A stretch of 64,000 bases of DNA from Longirhabdus pacifica (GCF_004115085.1 NZ_QXJP01000001.1:186001-250000), one strand, 5' to 3'. Positions 33,035-43,436 are shown, counted from the stretch's first letter. Notes: a model not told the origin generated them from the sequence alone. Program-made: numbers and translations.

Positions 33035-33993
33035 TGAATATACCGAAGTTGCCCTTAGGAGATTGGATCGATACATTTATAGATTTTCTTGTAAATCAGT
33101 TTGAACGTTCTTTTGAAGAAATAGCAGAGGGTCTTGAATACATCGTAGAATATATGGTGGACAGTTTACTTACTGGACCGAACTTTATTTTCATTTTAGC
33201 TGCTACCGTGATTGCATGGTCTGTTGGACGTTGGAAATTCGGACTACCTGCTTTCTTTTTATCTATTTTGTTAGAAGTATTTATTTTGGATGCGCCCATT
33301 ACCGTGTTGATTTTATCTTTTACTGCCTTAGCATGGTGGTCAGGTAAATGGAAATTTGGTTTGTTTACACTCATTGGATTGCTTCTCATTCTGAATTTAG
33401 GATATTGGGAAGAAATGATTGAAACCTTATCGCTAGTGATCGCGTCTGTCATCATAACGGTGGCGGTGGGCATACCGGTTGGGATTTTGGCTTCACAAAG
33501 CGAGAAAATTCGCCGTATTGTGACACCGGTTCTCGATTTTATGCAGACGATGCCAGCTTTCGTTTATTTATTACCGGCTATATTTTTCTTTAACATTGGT
33601 GTCGTTCCAGGTATCATTGCTTCGGTTATTTTTGCCATGCCACCGGCGATTCGTTTAACGATTTTAGGTATTAGGCAAGTGTCAGGCGAGCTGATTGAAG
33701 CAACACAAGCTTTTGGTTCAACCACAACACAAAAGTTGCTCAAAGTACAGTTGCCACTTGCAATGCCGTCTATTATGGCTGGTATTAACCAAAGTATTAT
33801 GCTATCTTTATCCATGGTCGTTATCGCATCCATGGTAGGAGCACCAGGATTAGGTGCGGAAGTGTACCGTGCTGTAACACAGCTTCAAATTGGTGCAGGT
33901 TTTGAAGCTGGAATTAGTATTGTTGTCATTGCGATCATTCTAGATCGATTGACACAAAACATTGGTAGTAAAAATAGAGGGGGAAATTTGTAA
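33031..33993 (+). CDS. opuAB: Glycine betaine ABC transporter, permease
   Basis: A 320-residue membrane subunit, somewhat longer than the 282 residues of B. subtilis OpuAB. The N-terminal part (PKLPLGDWIDTFIDFL) precedes several membrane helices. The typical permease EAA loop is ELIEATQAFGSTTTQKLLKVQLPLAMPSI in substance. The conserved MQTMPAFVYLLPAIFFF helix is also present. The start overlaps the opuAA stop as ATGA, and its own stop shares one base with opuAC, so the three genes form one tightly coupled operon. Confidence 0.93.
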   Translation: MMNIPKLPLGDWIDTFIDFLVNQFERSFEEIAEGLEYIVEYMVDSLLTGPNFIFILAATVIAWSVGRWKFGLPAFFLSILLEVFILDAPITVLILSFTALAWWSGKWKFGLFTLIGLLLILNLGYWEEMIETLSLVIASVIITVAVGIPVGILASQSEKIRRIVTPVLDFMQTMPAFVYLLPAIFFFNIGVVPGIIASVIFAMPPAIRLTILGIRQVSGELIEATQAFGSTTTQKLLKVQLPLAMPSIMAGINQSIMLSLSMVVIASMVGAPGLGAEVYRAVTQLQIGAGFEAGISIVVIAIILDRLTQNIGSKNRGGNL

Positions 33994-34880
33994 TGTTTAA
34001 AAAGTTTTTAACAATGGGTTTAACATTGACTTTAGCTGTAGGGGTTGCTGCATGCGGCAGTGGAGAAGAAACAAATGAAGATGCTACAGTTGGGGAAAGG
34101 TTAGATTATGAAATCATCGGAATCGATCCAGGTGCTGGTCTAATGAAAGCAACAGCGCAAGTACTGGAAGATTATGAATTAACAGATTGGGAGCTTGTAG
34201 AAGGTTCTGGCGCAGCAATGACGGCAGCATTAAAAAAAGCATACAATAATGAAGAGCCGATTGTTGTAACGGGCTGGACACCACACTGGATGTTCTCTAA
34301 ATTTGACTTGAAATACTTAGAAGATCCTAAAGGAATTTATGGTGAAGATGAATCCATTCACACTTTAGTACGCAACGGATTGAAAGAAGATCTTCCAGGT
34401 GTTCATCAAGTGTTAGATCAATTTAACTGGACTTCGGATGATATGGGAGAAGTCATGGTCATGAATGAAGATGGTATGTCATCAGAAGAATCTGCAGCAC
34501 AATGGGTGGCAGATCATGCTGACATGGTAGCGGAGTGGACCGATGGTGCGGCAAAAGGGAACGGAGAAGAAGTCACGATCGCTTTCGTTGCATGGGCTAG
34601 TGAAATCGCAAGTACACATGTCATCGGACAAGTACTGATGGATCACGGATACGATGTAACCTTGCGTCAAGTGGAAGTAGGACCAATGTTTGCGGGTGTT
34701 GCGGATGGAAGTGTCGATGCACTTGTTGCTGCATGGTTACCGATCACGCATGCAGACCACTATAGTACCTTTGAAGGCGATTTTGAAGACTTAGGCGCTA
34801 ACTTAGTAGGAACAAAAGTTGGTTTAGTTGTACCGAGCTATATGGACATTGATTCCATTGAAGATTTAAAATCAGAATAA
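33993..34880 (+). CDS. opuAC: Glycine betaine-binding lipoprotein
   Basis: A 295-residue substrate-binding protein with a lipoprotein signal (FLTMGLTLTLAVGVAAC; lipobox VAAC), tethered on the outer face beside OpuAB. The ligand-binding style of OpuAC/ProX is visible: VVTGWTPHWMF and DALVAAWLPITHADHY provide the aromatic residues expected to cage the trimethylammonium group. ATG 33993 overlaps the opuAB stop by one base behind GGGGG. A strong terminator follows at 34896. Confidence 0.94.
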   Translation: MFKKFLTMGLTLTLAVGVAACGSGEETNEDATVGERLDYEIIGIDPGAGLMKATAQVLEDYELTDWELVEGSGAAMTAALKKAYNNEEPIVVTGWTPHWMFSKFDLKYLEDPKGIYGEDESIHTLVRNGLKEDLPGVHQVLDQFNWTSDDMGEVMVMNEDGMSSEESAAQWVADHADMVAEWTDGAAKGNGEEVTIAFVAWASEIASTHVIGQVLMDHGYDVTLRQVEVGPMFAGVADGSVDALVAAWLPITHADHYSTFEGDFEDLGANLVGTKVGLVVPSYMDIDSIEDLKSE

Positions 34881-34895
34881 CGTAAGACAAATACA

Positions 34896-34925
34896 ATCCC
34901 CGCCTACAATACTAGGTGGGGATTT
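34896..34925 (+). terminator. Terminator of the opuA operon
   Basis: AATCCCCGCCTA pairs with TAGGTGGGGATT across six bases and runs into TTTTT. Confidence 0.88.
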
Positions 34926-35082
34926 TTCATATCTAATACATTCAATACCCTAATACATTCAATGTATCCAATGCAGTATTTACTTTATCCATACTCATTA
35001 CAACGTATTGATTACAACGTACTAATCACCAAAGTGTATACAAGTTGTTTTTTTGATTTTACGAATTACCAAGTTTTACAGT

Positions 35083-37026
35083 TTACAGCGCTTCTCTAAT
35101 GACCCTTTTATAATATAGCACAGACAGGAAAGCGAAAATGGAATACAAAGCGGTGTAGATAACCATAACCAACATCATCGGTGTCCAAAGTTCTGCGCCA
35201 AAGAAAAACCAGCCAGATTTTACAGCAAAATAACTATGGGAAAGGCCGACAAGCAGCGGTATGCCGAAATTAAAGATCTGCTTGCGAATGACCCCTTTCA
35301 ATAAATTACTTTGGGTAAATCCAATTTTGCGTAAAATCGTGTAATTAGGCTGCTCATCTTCTGCTTCATCCATCTGTTTAAAATATAAGATACAACCGGA
35401 AGTAATGAGAAAAGTCAATCCTAAAAATCCAACGACAAACATGATAAGCCCAAAAATTTTTTGATTTTCTTTTTTAATGTGCAGTTGGGATTCAGCATAT
35501 TCAGATGTGAAGTTTTGTTCTGCAAACAATGCATGAGCCTGTTCTAGCTGTTTTTTGTTAACCACGTCTAAGCCAATATAGATAGAAGATGGCTGTTCTA
35601 TTTCTCGATCTAGATCCTTTTTCAACTGTTGGAACATTTTGTCATCGACAATAGCTGTCGGTCGTGCGCTCCCTCCCGTATAATAGTGAGAGAGATAATA
35701 GTTTTTCTCAATTCCCGTATAACCTAACTCCACGGTGTTGTTTTTGCCTTTTAGTGTCACGATACCTGATGATTTAAACGGAAATACACTTTGCAACGAT
35801 TTGTTATACCCCGATATAATCAGTTCGCCTTCATCTACATCCATACGCTCTAAGTCTGTGTCACTAATGACAGGAGTCCTAACATACCCATCATTGTTGG
35901 CGAAGATATTGTCTTGACTTAAAATGTCGTTCATGTTGAAAGCGACTTGAATGACCTCAAATATGGTTTCCTCATACGTGATGTTACTGGAGTCCAAAGC
36001 TTGTTTTAACTGATTCGCATCTTCTTCACTAATGAATGCAAAATCGTTCGGAACAGTATTTTTTGCAACTTCCTCTATAGAATAAAATGTAATATAGCTT
36101 AACGATAACAAACCAATCGCTAACGCAGATATAGTGGTAATAATGGTTAGTAAAAGGCTGTTTGATTTCATGCGAAACATAAGTGGAGATAAAGACGTCA
36201 CATCTTGGATTGACAATAGGCCTTGCTTACGTTTGCGAATAAGATGAAATACAAAACTCACTGTCCCTTTGTAAAATAAGTACGTTCCGACAATGACAGA
36301 AGACAGTATCAAAATCATCATGAAAAACAATCCATTGGATGTCATATATTCTGCACTGAACAGTTCCGTGGATAAATAATAACCAAGTAGAATAAGTCCA
36401 ATGCCTAAAAGCCCTATTAACATTTCCAACCAAGTGAGTCGTTTTCCTTTTGTTTCACTTGTCGTATTTACATGAAATAAGTTCAAAATGGTTCGTCTTT
36501 GTATAAACAAATAATTTAGCCCCATCATGAGTAAATAAATGATGGTAAACACGATGGTAGTTTGGATGAAAGCCTCGGAAGAAAAGCGAAGGTTCACCGT
36601 AGTTTCTACCCCAGTGATCTTAAACAAAATCATCAAAATGACTTTGGAAACGGAGAAGCCGAGAAACATACCCATAGCGAAGGAGCTAAAATAAAGGATG
36701 AAATTTTCTGCACTTAATATGCGAAATACGTTGTTTTTCGTCATTCCAATGAGCTGCAAAAGTCCAATTTCTTTACTGCGCCGTTTCATAAATAAGCGGT
36801 TGGCGTACAATAAAAAAACAGTCACAATGAGAATTAAAATAACAGACCCTGCTTTTATTCCTGCCTCCCCTTTTATCGAACCTTTCGTTGCATCTAAGGC
36901 AGGATCATATTGCAAGGTGACAAAAGAAAAGTAAAGGGCAACACTAAACGTGAGTGCAAACACATAAAGGTAGTAATTTTTTACATTCTTTTTTAAGTTT
37001 TTGAGGATGAGCTTACTGATCTTCAT
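35083..37026 (-). CDS. BceB-type ABC transporter permease (peptide antibiotic resistance)
   Basis: A 647-residue FtsX-type permease of the BceB/YtsD class. It has ten predicted membrane helices with a large external domain (roughly residues 310-520) between helices VII and VIII, where such transporters recognise lipid-II-cycle antibiotics such as bacitracin. ATG 37026 ([10 protein letters not shown]) lies seven bases after AGGTGGGG; a GTG at 37038 is less likely. It overlaps the ATPase gene by 14 bases. Together they also serve as sensor for the upstream kinase. The true substrate is not readable. Confidence 0.88.
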   Translation of the reverse strand: MKISKLILKNLKKNVKNYYLYVFALTFSVALYFSFVTLQYDPALDATKGSIKGEAGIKAGSVILILIVTVFLLYANRLFMKRRSKEIGLLQLIGMTKNNVFRILSAENFILYFSSFAMGMFLGFSVSKVILMILFKITGVETTVNLRFSSEAFIQTTIVFTIIYLLMMGLNYLFIQRRTILNLFHVNTTSETKGKRLTWLEMLIGLLGIGLILLGYYLSTELFSAEYMTSNGLFFMMILILSSVIVGTYLFYKGTVSFVFHLIRKRKQGLLSIQDVTSLSPLMFRMKSNSLLLTIITTISALAIGLLSLSYITFYSIEEVAKNTVPNDFAFISEEDANQLKQALDSSNITYEETIFEVIQVAFNMNDILSQDNIFANNDGYVRTPVISDTDLERMDVDEGELIISGYNKSLQSVFPFKSSGIVTLKGKNNTVELGYTGIEKNYYLSHYYTGGSARPTAIVDDKMFQQLKKDLDREIEQPSSIYIGLDVVNKKQLEQAHALFAEQNFTSEYAESQLHIKKENQKIFGLIMFVVGFLGLTFLITSGCILYFKQMDEAEDEQPNYTILRKIGFTQSNLLKGVIRKQIFNFGIPLLVGLSHSYFAVKSGWFFFGAELWTPMMLVMVIYTALYSIFAFLSVLYYKRVIREAL

Positions 37027-37777
37027 CTTGCACCCCACCTAAAACAGCCTGTGTACTCATAATATCTTGGAAGAAGTCCTTTCTAGACTGCTCTCCTTTA
37101 TGCAACTGAGTATATATTTGCCCGTCTTTGATGAAGATGACTCGGTCACCATAACTTGCGGCAACGGCATGATGTGTCACCATCACAATTGTGGCTTCGT
37201 ACTGTTGGTTGAGTTCTTTTAATTTATCCAGTAAATCGGAAGCGGACTTGGAATCGAGCGCACCAGTAGGCTCATCTGCAAAAATAATACTTGGTTGATG
37301 GATAAATGCACGAGCGGCGGATGTACGCTGTTTTTGTCCACCTGAAATTTCGTTCGGGTACTTATTTTGCACATCTTCAATCCCTAACGTCTTCGCCAAA
37401 GCACGAAAGCGTTGCTCGGCCCCTTTTCTAGAAATATTCATGACCGATAAAGGCAGTAATATATTTTCTTTTACGGTTAACGTGTCGAGCAAATTGTACT
37501 CTTGAAAAATAAACCCTAATTGATGTTTACGAAACTCGGCAAGCTGCTTCTCTTTCATTTTCGTCATTTCTGTGCCATCAATCAAAATCGATCCGTCATT
37601 CACTTTGTCGATGGAGGAAAGTACGTTGAGCAATGTCGTTTTACCGGATCCCGAAGCCCCCATAATCGAGACGAATTCCCCTTTTTTAACGGATACATCC
37701 AATCCTTTTAAAACCTCTTGTTTGTTCCATTTATTACCGTAACTTTTATGTAGTTTTGTTGCTTGTAGTATGAACAT
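37013..37777 (-). CDS. BceA-type ABC transporter ATP-binding protein
   Basis: The ATPase partner of the BceB-type permease, 254 residues. Walker A is GASGSGKTT (40-48), the Q loop lies in [13 protein letters not shown], the signature is [15 protein letters not shown], and Walker B is [16 protein letters not shown] 37777 ([10 protein letters not shown]) is 11 bases from AAAGGAG; an ATG at 37786 is only two bases from it. It belongs to the BceRS-BceAB module, but has its own promoter after the kinase terminator. Confidence 0.9.
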   Translation of the reverse strand: MFILQATKLHKSYGNKWNKQEVLKGLDVSVKKGEFVSIMGASGSGKTTLLNVLSSIDKVNDGSILIDGTEMTKMKEKQLAEFRKHQLGFIFQEYNLLDTLTVKENILLPLSVMNISRKGAEQRFRALAKTLGIEDVQNKYPNEISGGQKQRTSAARAFIHQPSIIFADEPTGALDSKSASDLLDKLKELNQQYEATIVMVTHHAVAASYGDRVIFIKDGQIYTQLHKGEQSRKDFFQDIMSTQAVLGGVQDEDQ

Positions 37778-37836
37778 GGTTGTCATGACTCCTTTCGTTT
37801 GCCCTGTGTTTACTGCTTTCAACAAGGATTATGTTC

Positions 37837-37842
37837 ATTATA
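37837..37842 (-). promoter_or_regulatory. -10 of the bceAB promoter
   Basis: TATAAT on the minus strand lies about 60 bases before the bceA-type start. The region 17 bases upstream (AGGAAA) has no -35 consensus, as expected for a promoter that needs the response regulator. Confidence 0.55.
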
Positions 37843-37890
37843 ATAAGGGGATGTTTTGTTTTCCTTCGATTTACCTAACAAATAAAAAAA

Positions 37891-37914
37891 GCAGGTGACA
37901 TTTTTGTCACTTGC
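37891..37914 (-). terminator. Terminator of the regulator-kinase operon
   Basis: On the minus strand GCAAGTGACA pairs with TGTCACCTGC (one mismatch) and runs into TTTTTTT. It overlaps the stop codon of the kinase gene (37907-37909), separating bceRS from bceAB. Confidence 0.85.
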
Positions 37915-38908
37915 TGCTGATGATCGTAAATTCATTTCGTTTCGGAAAGGTCAAAATCACCGTCGTGCCATCATTCACTTTAGATCTCATCTCGATCTTT
38001 ATATGTAATGAATCGGCAGCTTGCTTTGCCAAGTATAGTCCCATCCCTGTGGCCTGATGGTTTTGATGCTCCGTTGTGGATGTGAAGCCTCTATCGAATA
38101 TGCGAGGCATGTCCTTGGCATCAATGCCTTGCCCTTTGTCGGTGATAGTTAATATGACGTGTGCTTCATATATGTCACTTTCAATCATAATATCTTCTTG
38201 CTCACTATATTTTACAGCATTAGTAATAAGCTGACGCAGAATAAAAGCAAGCCATTTCCCATCACTAATCACGTCGTTATGCTTCAAATTTAATTCAAAT
38301 CCGATCTTTTTTTGTATGCACCACGATTGCAGAAACTTGATTTCCTGATGCATGATGTCACGCAGTTGAACGGTTTCGATGTACAGATCATTTTCAATAA
38401 AAGAAATTCGCTTCTGATGCAGCTGTTGATCAAGCAAAAAGTGAACTCTAAACCATTCATACGTAAATTGATGCTTTAACTGCTTATCTTCTATGCGATC
38501 AATCAGTAAATGCAGAGACGTAAGCGGGGTCTTCACCTCGTGCACCCACGACAACAACTCATCTTGTTCCTGTTCCATCACTTCACGTTGCTTGGATATC
38601 TGCGCTTTGGACTGCTCATGCTGCGCTTCTAGCTTTTCTACTATGATGTGTTCAAATGGACGCTGCGGATGGAGGCCATCAAGTGGGTTAGCATATTCCC
38701 CATCCCTAAGTTGTTTGTAAAATGATGTTTCACTGTAATAACGAAAAACAATAAACAAAGTCAAAAACACAGTGACTAAAAAGACGATGTACAAATACGA
38801 TTGGAATGGAATCGACGGATCGATATAAGCAATAAATAAGATGACAGTATGAGTGAAAACAACAAATGCAATCCAGCTTTTCCGTTCCCAGATGTAAGAT
38901 TTAATCAT
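37907..38908 (-). CDS. BceS-type intramembrane-sensing histidine kinase
   Basis: A 333-residue kinase with two membrane helices in the first 57 residues and almost no external loop, the hallmark of intramembrane-sensing kinases that read the activity of a BceAB transporter. The DHp motif is LLSWVHEVKTPLTSLHLL, with phosphorylated H123. The ATPase part shows the N box around LRQLITNAVKYS, then DKGQGI and GMGLYLA. It overlaps the regulator gene by eight bases. Confidence 0.9.
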   Translation of the reverse strand: MIKSYIWERKSWIAFVVFTHTVILFIAYIDPSIPFQSYLYIVFLVTVFLTLFIVFRYYSETSFYKQLRDGEYANPLDGLHPQRPFEHIIVEKLEAQHEQSKAQISKQREVMEQEQDELLSWVHEVKTPLTSLHLLIDRIEDKQLKHQFTYEWFRVHFLLDQQLHQKRISFIENDLYIETVQLRDIMHQEIKFLQSWCIQKKIGFELNLKHNDVISDGKWLAFILRQLITNAVKYSEQEDIMIESDIYEAHVILTITDKGQGIDAKDMPRIFDRGFTSTTEHQNHQATGMGLYLAKQAADSLHIKIEMRSKVNDGTTVILTFPKRNEFTIISSK

Positions 38909-39596
38909 ATGTATTTTCCTCTTCTGTTAACAAGTATCCTTGTCCCACTTTGGTTTCAATAAAGTCACCTAGACCCAACTGTTCCAACCGTTTTCGTAAG
39001 CGATTGACATTGACCGTTAACGTATTGTCGCTAATAAAGCGGTCATCATTCCACAAGTGATTCATCAGCGTCTCTCTGCTCACAATGTTGTTTTTATGCT
39101 GTATTAATATTTTTAAAATAAAAAGTTCGTTTTTCGTTAATTCAATAGATCCAACATCATTGATGACAATGTGTTTTTCAAAGTCAATTTTTGCTCCTCT
39201 CCACGTTCTCAGCGCAACATCTTCCGCATTGTAGTTGTAAGTGCGGCGTAATATAGCCTGAATTTTAGCGATGAGCACATCAAAATGAAAAGGCTTCTGC
39301 AAATAGTCATCAGCCCCTAACTGCATGGACATCACCATATCCATCGGATGATCTCGGGAAGATAGGAAAATAATCGGTACTTTTGAATGACTGCGAATCA
39401 TTCTGCACCAGTGAAACCCGTCATATTTAGGCAGTTGAATATCAATAATCACCAGCTCTGGGTTGATGTTGCTGAATTCCTCTAAGACTTTTTCAAAATC
39501 AGTAATACCGTGTACTTTATAATCCCACTGTGTTAAGCGATCTTTCATTTCTGAAAATAAAGAGGCGTCATCCTCAATTAAAAGTAATGTAAACAT
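38901..39596 (-). CDS. BceR-type response regulator
   Basis: An OmpR-family regulator of about 231 residues. The receiver has the acidic pair IEDD and phospho-acceptor D52 in LVIIDIQLP. The C-terminal winged helix is seen in ELTKNELFILKILIQHKNNIVSRETLMNHLW and NTLTVNVNRLRKRLE. ATG 39596 is chosen (six bases after GGTGAT) over a TTG two codons earlier. It should activate the separate bceAB promoter near 37840. Confidence 0.9.
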   Translation of the reverse strand: MFTLLLIEDDASLFSEMKDRLTQWDYKVHGITDFEKVLEEFSNINPELVIIDIQLPKYDGFHWCRMIRSHSKVPIIFLSSRDHPMDMVMSMQLGADDYLQKPFHFDVLIAKIQAILRRTYNYNAEDVALRTWRGAKIDFEKHIVINDVGSIELTKNELFILKILIQHKNNIVSRETLMNHLWNDDRFISDNTLTVNVNRLRKRLEQLGLGDFIETKVGQGYLLTEEENTYD

Positions 39597-39735
39597 GCAC
39601 AATCACCATTCTCAAAATTTATTTGTTTATTTTACCATAATGTACAAGGGCGGTAATCATCCAAATTTGAAAAAGGGGGATACAAACCGTGCCATGCATG
39701 TACAAATCCACATATAGTGAAATGGAAGATTAAAT

Positions 39736-40707
39736 ATGACTATTACAGTAGGTGGTGCTTCCCTTGTGCGAGCAGTAAATCGAAAAAACACCAAAAAAAA
39801 TAAAAACGTAAGCGGTGCAATCAACGTTAAGCGTGGCAAAAAAGTGAATGCTGGAAAGCAATATGTCCTTGGAGACAAAGCAAATAAAAGCAAAAAGATA
39901 AATGCAAAACAAATAAATGCAAAAAAAATAAATGCAAAAAAAATCAAAGCAAAAAGAAAAGTTAAGATCATAAAAAAAATAAACCCAAGAAATAAATGGA
40001 TGCATTATCGATTGTTCCAGTCTAATCAACGTCTAAGCGCTCATCTTCCTCATACCGTGTTGATGACATCCAAAACGTTACATTCCATGTTAATGAAATA
40101 CAGGATGGTATATATCAAACCAACTGTCGGCGCCTTTGGAAAAGGTGTGATGAAAGTAGAATATATCAAAGACATTAATGGTTTACCATTCCGGTATCAA
40201 GTGGAAGAAGCGGTATATTATTTTACATCCTTTTCAGACCTTATGACATCCATTCGAAAACATACGATCAAAAAACCGTACATTATTCAGCGAGGGGTAG
40301 AACTCATAAACTATCAATCACGACCAGTAGATTTGCGTATTATGCTGCAAAAAGAAGACGGACAGTATAACGTGGTGGGCATTGCTTGCCGTGTGGCGCA
40401 TCCAGATAAAATTATTACGAATGCTAGTGGTGGTGGGGAAGTGATACCGGTACAACGATTGTTAACTTCATCTCGCATTAGCAAAGGGCTTATTACGATT
40501 TATAAAATGCAGGAAGTTGCATTGCTAGCTTCCAAAGTCTTAAAAAATAAATTTCCTCAAATCAAAGAATTCGGTGTAGATATAGGATTAGATAAGACGA
40601 TGAAACCGTGGATTATTGAAATCAATACTCGTCCACTGATTCGAATTTTTGAAAAGCTAGGTGATCGAGACATACTAGATCGGATACAAAGAAATCGAAA
40701 TCAATAA
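39736..40707 (+). CDS. YheC/YheD-like ATP-grasp protein, spore-coat associated
   Basis: This 323-residue protein carries an ATP-grasp-like fold of the YheC/YheD group, known from spore coats of Bacillus. The core is recognised by YRMVYIKPTVGAFGKGVMKV (nucleotide loop), DLRIMLQKEDGQYNVVGIACRV, GGGEVIPV, FGVDIGLDKTMKPWIIEINTRP. Unusual is the N-terminus: about 95 very basic residues with repeats of K(Q/K)INAK (for example INAKQINAKKINAKKIKAK). The start at 39736 includes this tail, behind GGAAG. It probably works with the paralogue at 40730. Confidence 0.82.
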   Translation: MTITVGGASLVRAVNRKNTKKNKNVSGAINVKRGKKVNAGKQYVLGDKANKSKKINAKQINAKKINAKKIKAKRKVKIIKKINPRNKWMHYRLFQSNQRLSAHLPHTVLMTSKTLHSMLMKYRMVYIKPTVGAFGKGVMKVEYIKDINGLPFRYQVEEAVYYFTSFSDLMTSIRKHTIKKPYIIQRGVELINYQSRPVDLRIMLQKEDGQYNVVGIACRVAHPDKIITNASGGGEVIPVQRLLTSSRISKGLITIYKMQEVALLASKVLKNKFPQIKEFGVDIGLDKTMKPWIIEINTRPLIRIFEKLGDRDILDRIQRNRNQ

Positions 40708-40729
40708 ATGGAGTGAAGGGGGTGAAGTG

Positions 40730-41542
40730 ATGAAACCGAGAAGAGATAAAATGAAAATAACGTCTATTTTGCTACACAATGATGCTGTTAGTCCCTTTAT
40801 ACCTGAGACGGTGGAGATGAATCGGATGGAACTAATACGAATGTTGAATGATTATAAGATGGTGTATCTCAAACCGAATCGCGGAGTCAAAGGAAAAGGC
40901 ATTATGAAAGTAGCCAAATTACCTAACACAAAACGCATGCCATTTTTATATAAATATAATCAACTACGCAAAACGACAGTAAGGAGATTCCCCACTTTCC
41001 CAGCTATGTTTAAAGTGATTCACCACCATGCAATAAACAAAAGATACCTCATACAACAAGGCATACCATTATTACGATATAACAATAAAATTACAGATCT
41101 AAGAATTATGGTGCAAAAAAATCTAGTAGACACATGGGAGATTACAGGGATAATGGTGAAGGTTGCGGTTCCGAACCGAATTGTAACACACAGCTTTTAC
41201 GGTGCGAAACTAATCACATTAAAACAATTACTACAACCTCATACGTACGATAACAACGCGGCGTGGATTAGAGAGCAGATTCGGGATATAACATATAACA
41301 TTGCTCAGGAAGTAGAGGTACATTACCCAAGTTACCGTGATTTAGGTATTGATTTAGGCATAGACACTTCCCTTCAACCATGGATTTTAGAAGTGAACTT
41401 TCGATCCCCTGATCTCTCTATCTTTAGAAAATTCAATAAGAAAATGTATCGTAAAATGGTTTTATATAGACGCAAAAACCTAAGATTAATCTCCAGCAGA
41501 ACTTTCCAAGATGAAATAAATAATCCTGAGAATGTAACATGA
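40730..41542 (+). CDS. YheC/YheD-like ATP-grasp protein
   Basis: A 270-residue paralogue of the preceding protein without the long basic N-terminus. The same landmarks are present: YKMVYLKPNRGVKGKGIMKV, DLRIMVQKNLVDTWEITGIMVKV, LGIDLGIDTSLQPWILEVNFRSP. ATG 40730 lies six bases after AAGGGGGTG and 22 bases after the first gene, so the pair form one operon. In the family these proteins associate with the endospore coat; the ligated substrate is unknown. Confidence 0.82.
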   Translation: MKPRRDKMKITSILLHNDAVSPFIPETVEMNRMELIRMLNDYKMVYLKPNRGVKGKGIMKVAKLPNTKRMPFLYKYNQLRKTTVRRFPTFPAMFKVIHHHAINKRYLIQQGIPLLRYNNKITDLRIMVQKNLVDTWEITGIMVKVAVPNRIVTHSFYGAKLITLKQLLQPHTYDNNAAWIREQIRDITYNIAQEVEVHYPSYRDLGIDLGIDTSLQPWILEVNFRSPDLSIFRKFNKKMYRKMVLYRRKNLRLISSRTFQDEINNPENVT

Positions 41543-41617
41543 TGAGAGTGTAACGTAATGAAAAAGTAGGATGAACAGATAAGTACAACAAACATAAGTA
41601 TAGGAGGGAGAGCTTAT

Positions 41618-42022
41618 ATGTATAGAACGATGTTAACAGCAAAAATTCATAATGCAACCGTAACAGAAGCCAATTTAAACTATATCGGTAGCATCACGAT
41701 AGATGAACATATATTAGATCAAGTAGGAATTCTAGTAAATGAGAAAGTGCAAGTAGTCAATGTGAACAATGGAGCTAGATTAGAAACGTATGTGATTAAG
41801 GGAGAGAGAAAGTCTGGTGCTATGTGCTTGAACGGTGCTGCTGCAAGACTTGTACAGCCTGGTGATAAAATTATTATTATGGCTTACGCACAGATGTGTG
41901 ATGAATTAGCTCGTGCCTATCGCCCTAAAATCGCTATTATGAATGAAGATAATACCGTGCAGGTGATGCTGCCTCATGAACCACATTCCAGCACGACCGA
42001 AGATATCAAGTCATCCTCATAG
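41618..42022 (+). CDS. panD: Aspartate 1-decarboxylase
   Basis: This 134-residue pyruvoyl enzyme makes beta-alanine for pantothenate and CoA. The proenzyme cleaves itself at Gly24-Ser25, visible as [10 protein letters not shown]. Other signatures are [44 protein letters not shown] 41618 follows AGGAGGG. panB and panC, its usual neighbours, are absent. Instead it follows two spore-coat-type genes. A type II pantothenate kinase gene lies 9 kb downstream. Confidence 0.96.
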   Translation: MYRTMLTAKIHNATVTEANLNYIGSITIDEHILDQVGILVNEKVQVVNVNNGARLETYVIKGERKSGAMCLNGAAARLVQPGDKIIIMAYAQMCDELARAYRPKIAIMNEDNTVQVMLPHEPHSSTTEDIKSSS

Positions 42023-42041
42023 AAGATATAAAAATGAACAG

Positions 42042-42095
42042 TGGGCTGTTAATGTTTTTTCTATTTTATCCTTAGTAGTCTAAGTCAACAGCCCA
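42042..42095. terminator. Hairpin between convergent panD and the Lys/Glu-rich gene
   Basis: TGGGCTGTT and AACAGCCCA form a perfect 9-bp stem around a 36-base loop that contains a T-run (TTTTTTCTATTTTAT). It probably ends both convergent transcripts. Confidence 0.5.
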
Positions 42096-42101
42096 TGATC
42101 T

Positions 42102-43436
42102 CTATTGCTCATTCTTTTTATTTATATTTTTTTCACTTTTAATTGAAGCTTTTTTCTTCACCTGTTTTGAAGAAGGTGATGGACGGTTATGGATGAAAGA
42201 TTGTTTAAATTCTTCATAGTCATTCCAAAACTTATGTCTAAACTCATTTAATTCTTGTTTGATTTCTTGTTTCAATTTTTGGGTATCCTTCATGGCATCT
42301 TCATACATACTTTTAATTTGCCCATACTCTGTTTTTGTAACATGCGTGTTACTTTTATTTTGGGATATGGAATGAGTATTTCGTAACTGTCTCTTTAAGT
42401 TTTTCATTTGTTCCTTTTGGTGCTGCATCTTTAACTTCATCTCTTCTTTTTTACGACGGAACTCCATTTTTAAATTATTCTTTTCATGACGCTCATCATT
42501 TTCTTCCGTTGCTGTTGGTGTTACACTGGCATTGTCATCGATAGAAGTAGTAAATGAATCCTCTGTACTATCTGTAGTGGTAGTAGATACCATGATGTTC
42601 TCTTTTTTATTTTCTTTTATGCTCTCTTTTTTGTTTTTTCTCTTTGTTCTTGGCTTTGTATTTGTCTTTTCTTTCTCAACAATATGTTTATCTTCTTCTT
42701 TGTTGGTCATAGGACTTTCATCTGCATCTGCATTATTGTACTTTACTGTTACTACTTTCAAGTCTTCGTCTAATGGTTGTTCTGTTAGTACATTTTTTTC
42801 AGCGTCTTCTGTTTTTTTCTTATCTTTTTCTACTATATCTTTTTCTTTCGTGTGCTGCATTCCCAATTCGTTTACACCCTCATCTAAGGGTTGTTTTTCT
42901 TCTATGACATCCGTGTCGGCTGTTTCCATGTTATCCTTGTCACCCTCATCTTGTACTTCTAGTACTTCGGCAAATTCATCTACAAGTTCTTCTTCTTCGA
43001 TGTCATCATGCTTTGCTTTTTCTAATATTTCTTTTTGTGTTATTTCTTTTTCTTTGTTCTCTTCATCACTGTTTTGAACTTCAACTACTGCTTCAAGTAC
43101 TTCAGGAGATTTACTTATACGTTGTTCTTCTTTCCTTTTGTGATTCTCACCTGTTTCTTCTGTTTTCTCCATATGATTTGGCGTATGCTCTTCTTTACTG
43201 TCTTTATCTTCTACTCCATTTGAATCCTCACCTAGCTGCTGTTTGTTTGTTACCTTATCTTTTGCTGCTTTGTACGTTCTTTTTTTCGCAATGGGAGGGG
43301 ATTCATTTTTTGTTCGGTTACTATTTGAATGATGGGGTGTTTCATCTAGATCTGAAGCTACATATGTATCGGAAGTTTGATCATGTACAGCTGTACTTTT
43401 ATTTGGTGAGGGAGTCGTTTTTTTCTTTCTTCGCAT
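42102..43436 (-). CDS. Lys/Glu/Thr-rich low-complexity protein, possible spore-coat protein
   Basis: A 444-residue, highly charged protein of simple composition. ATG 43436 (MRRKKKTTPSPNKSTAVHD) lies six bases after AAAGAGGTG; the frame is open to 43460. The first 290 residues are acidic/basic low complexity (EEKEITQKEILEKAKHDDI and similar). The C-terminal third is a basic coiled coil (NLKMEFRRKKEEMKLKMQ). It ends Lys-rich. No enzyme motif or membrane segment is seen. Its divergent neighbour is a sigma-K-type repeat protein, and composition matches spore coat morphogenetic proteins, so a coat role is inferred only. Confidence 0.6.
   Translation of the reverse strand: MRRKKKTTPSPNKSTAVHDQTSDTYVASDLDETPHHSNSNRTKNESPPIAKKRTYKAAKDKVTNKQQLGEDSNGVEDKDSKEEHTPNHMEKTEETGENHKRKEEQRISKSPEVLEAVVEVQNSDEENKEKEITQKEILEKAKHDDIEEEELVDEFAEVLEVQDEGDKDNMETADTDVIEEKQPLDEGVNELGMQHTKEKDIVEKDKKKTEDAEKNVLTEQPLDEDLKVVTVKYNNADADESPMTNKEEDKHIVEKEKTNTKPRTKRKNKKESIKENKKENIMVSTTTTDSTEDSFTTSIDDNASVTPTATEENDERHEKNNLKMEFRRKKEEMKLKMQHQKEQMKNLKRQLRNTHSISQNKSNTHVTKTEYGQIKSMYEDAMKDTQKLKQEIKQELNEFRHKFWNDYEEFKQSFIHNRPSPSSKQVKKKASIKSEKNINKKNEQ

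Noticed and set aside
42532-43077. 181-codon Ser/Phe-rich frame opposite the Lys/Glu-rich gene
   Set aside because: Mirror translation of Glu/Lys codons (TTC/TTT/TCT) with no ribosome site or membrane topology that makes sense.
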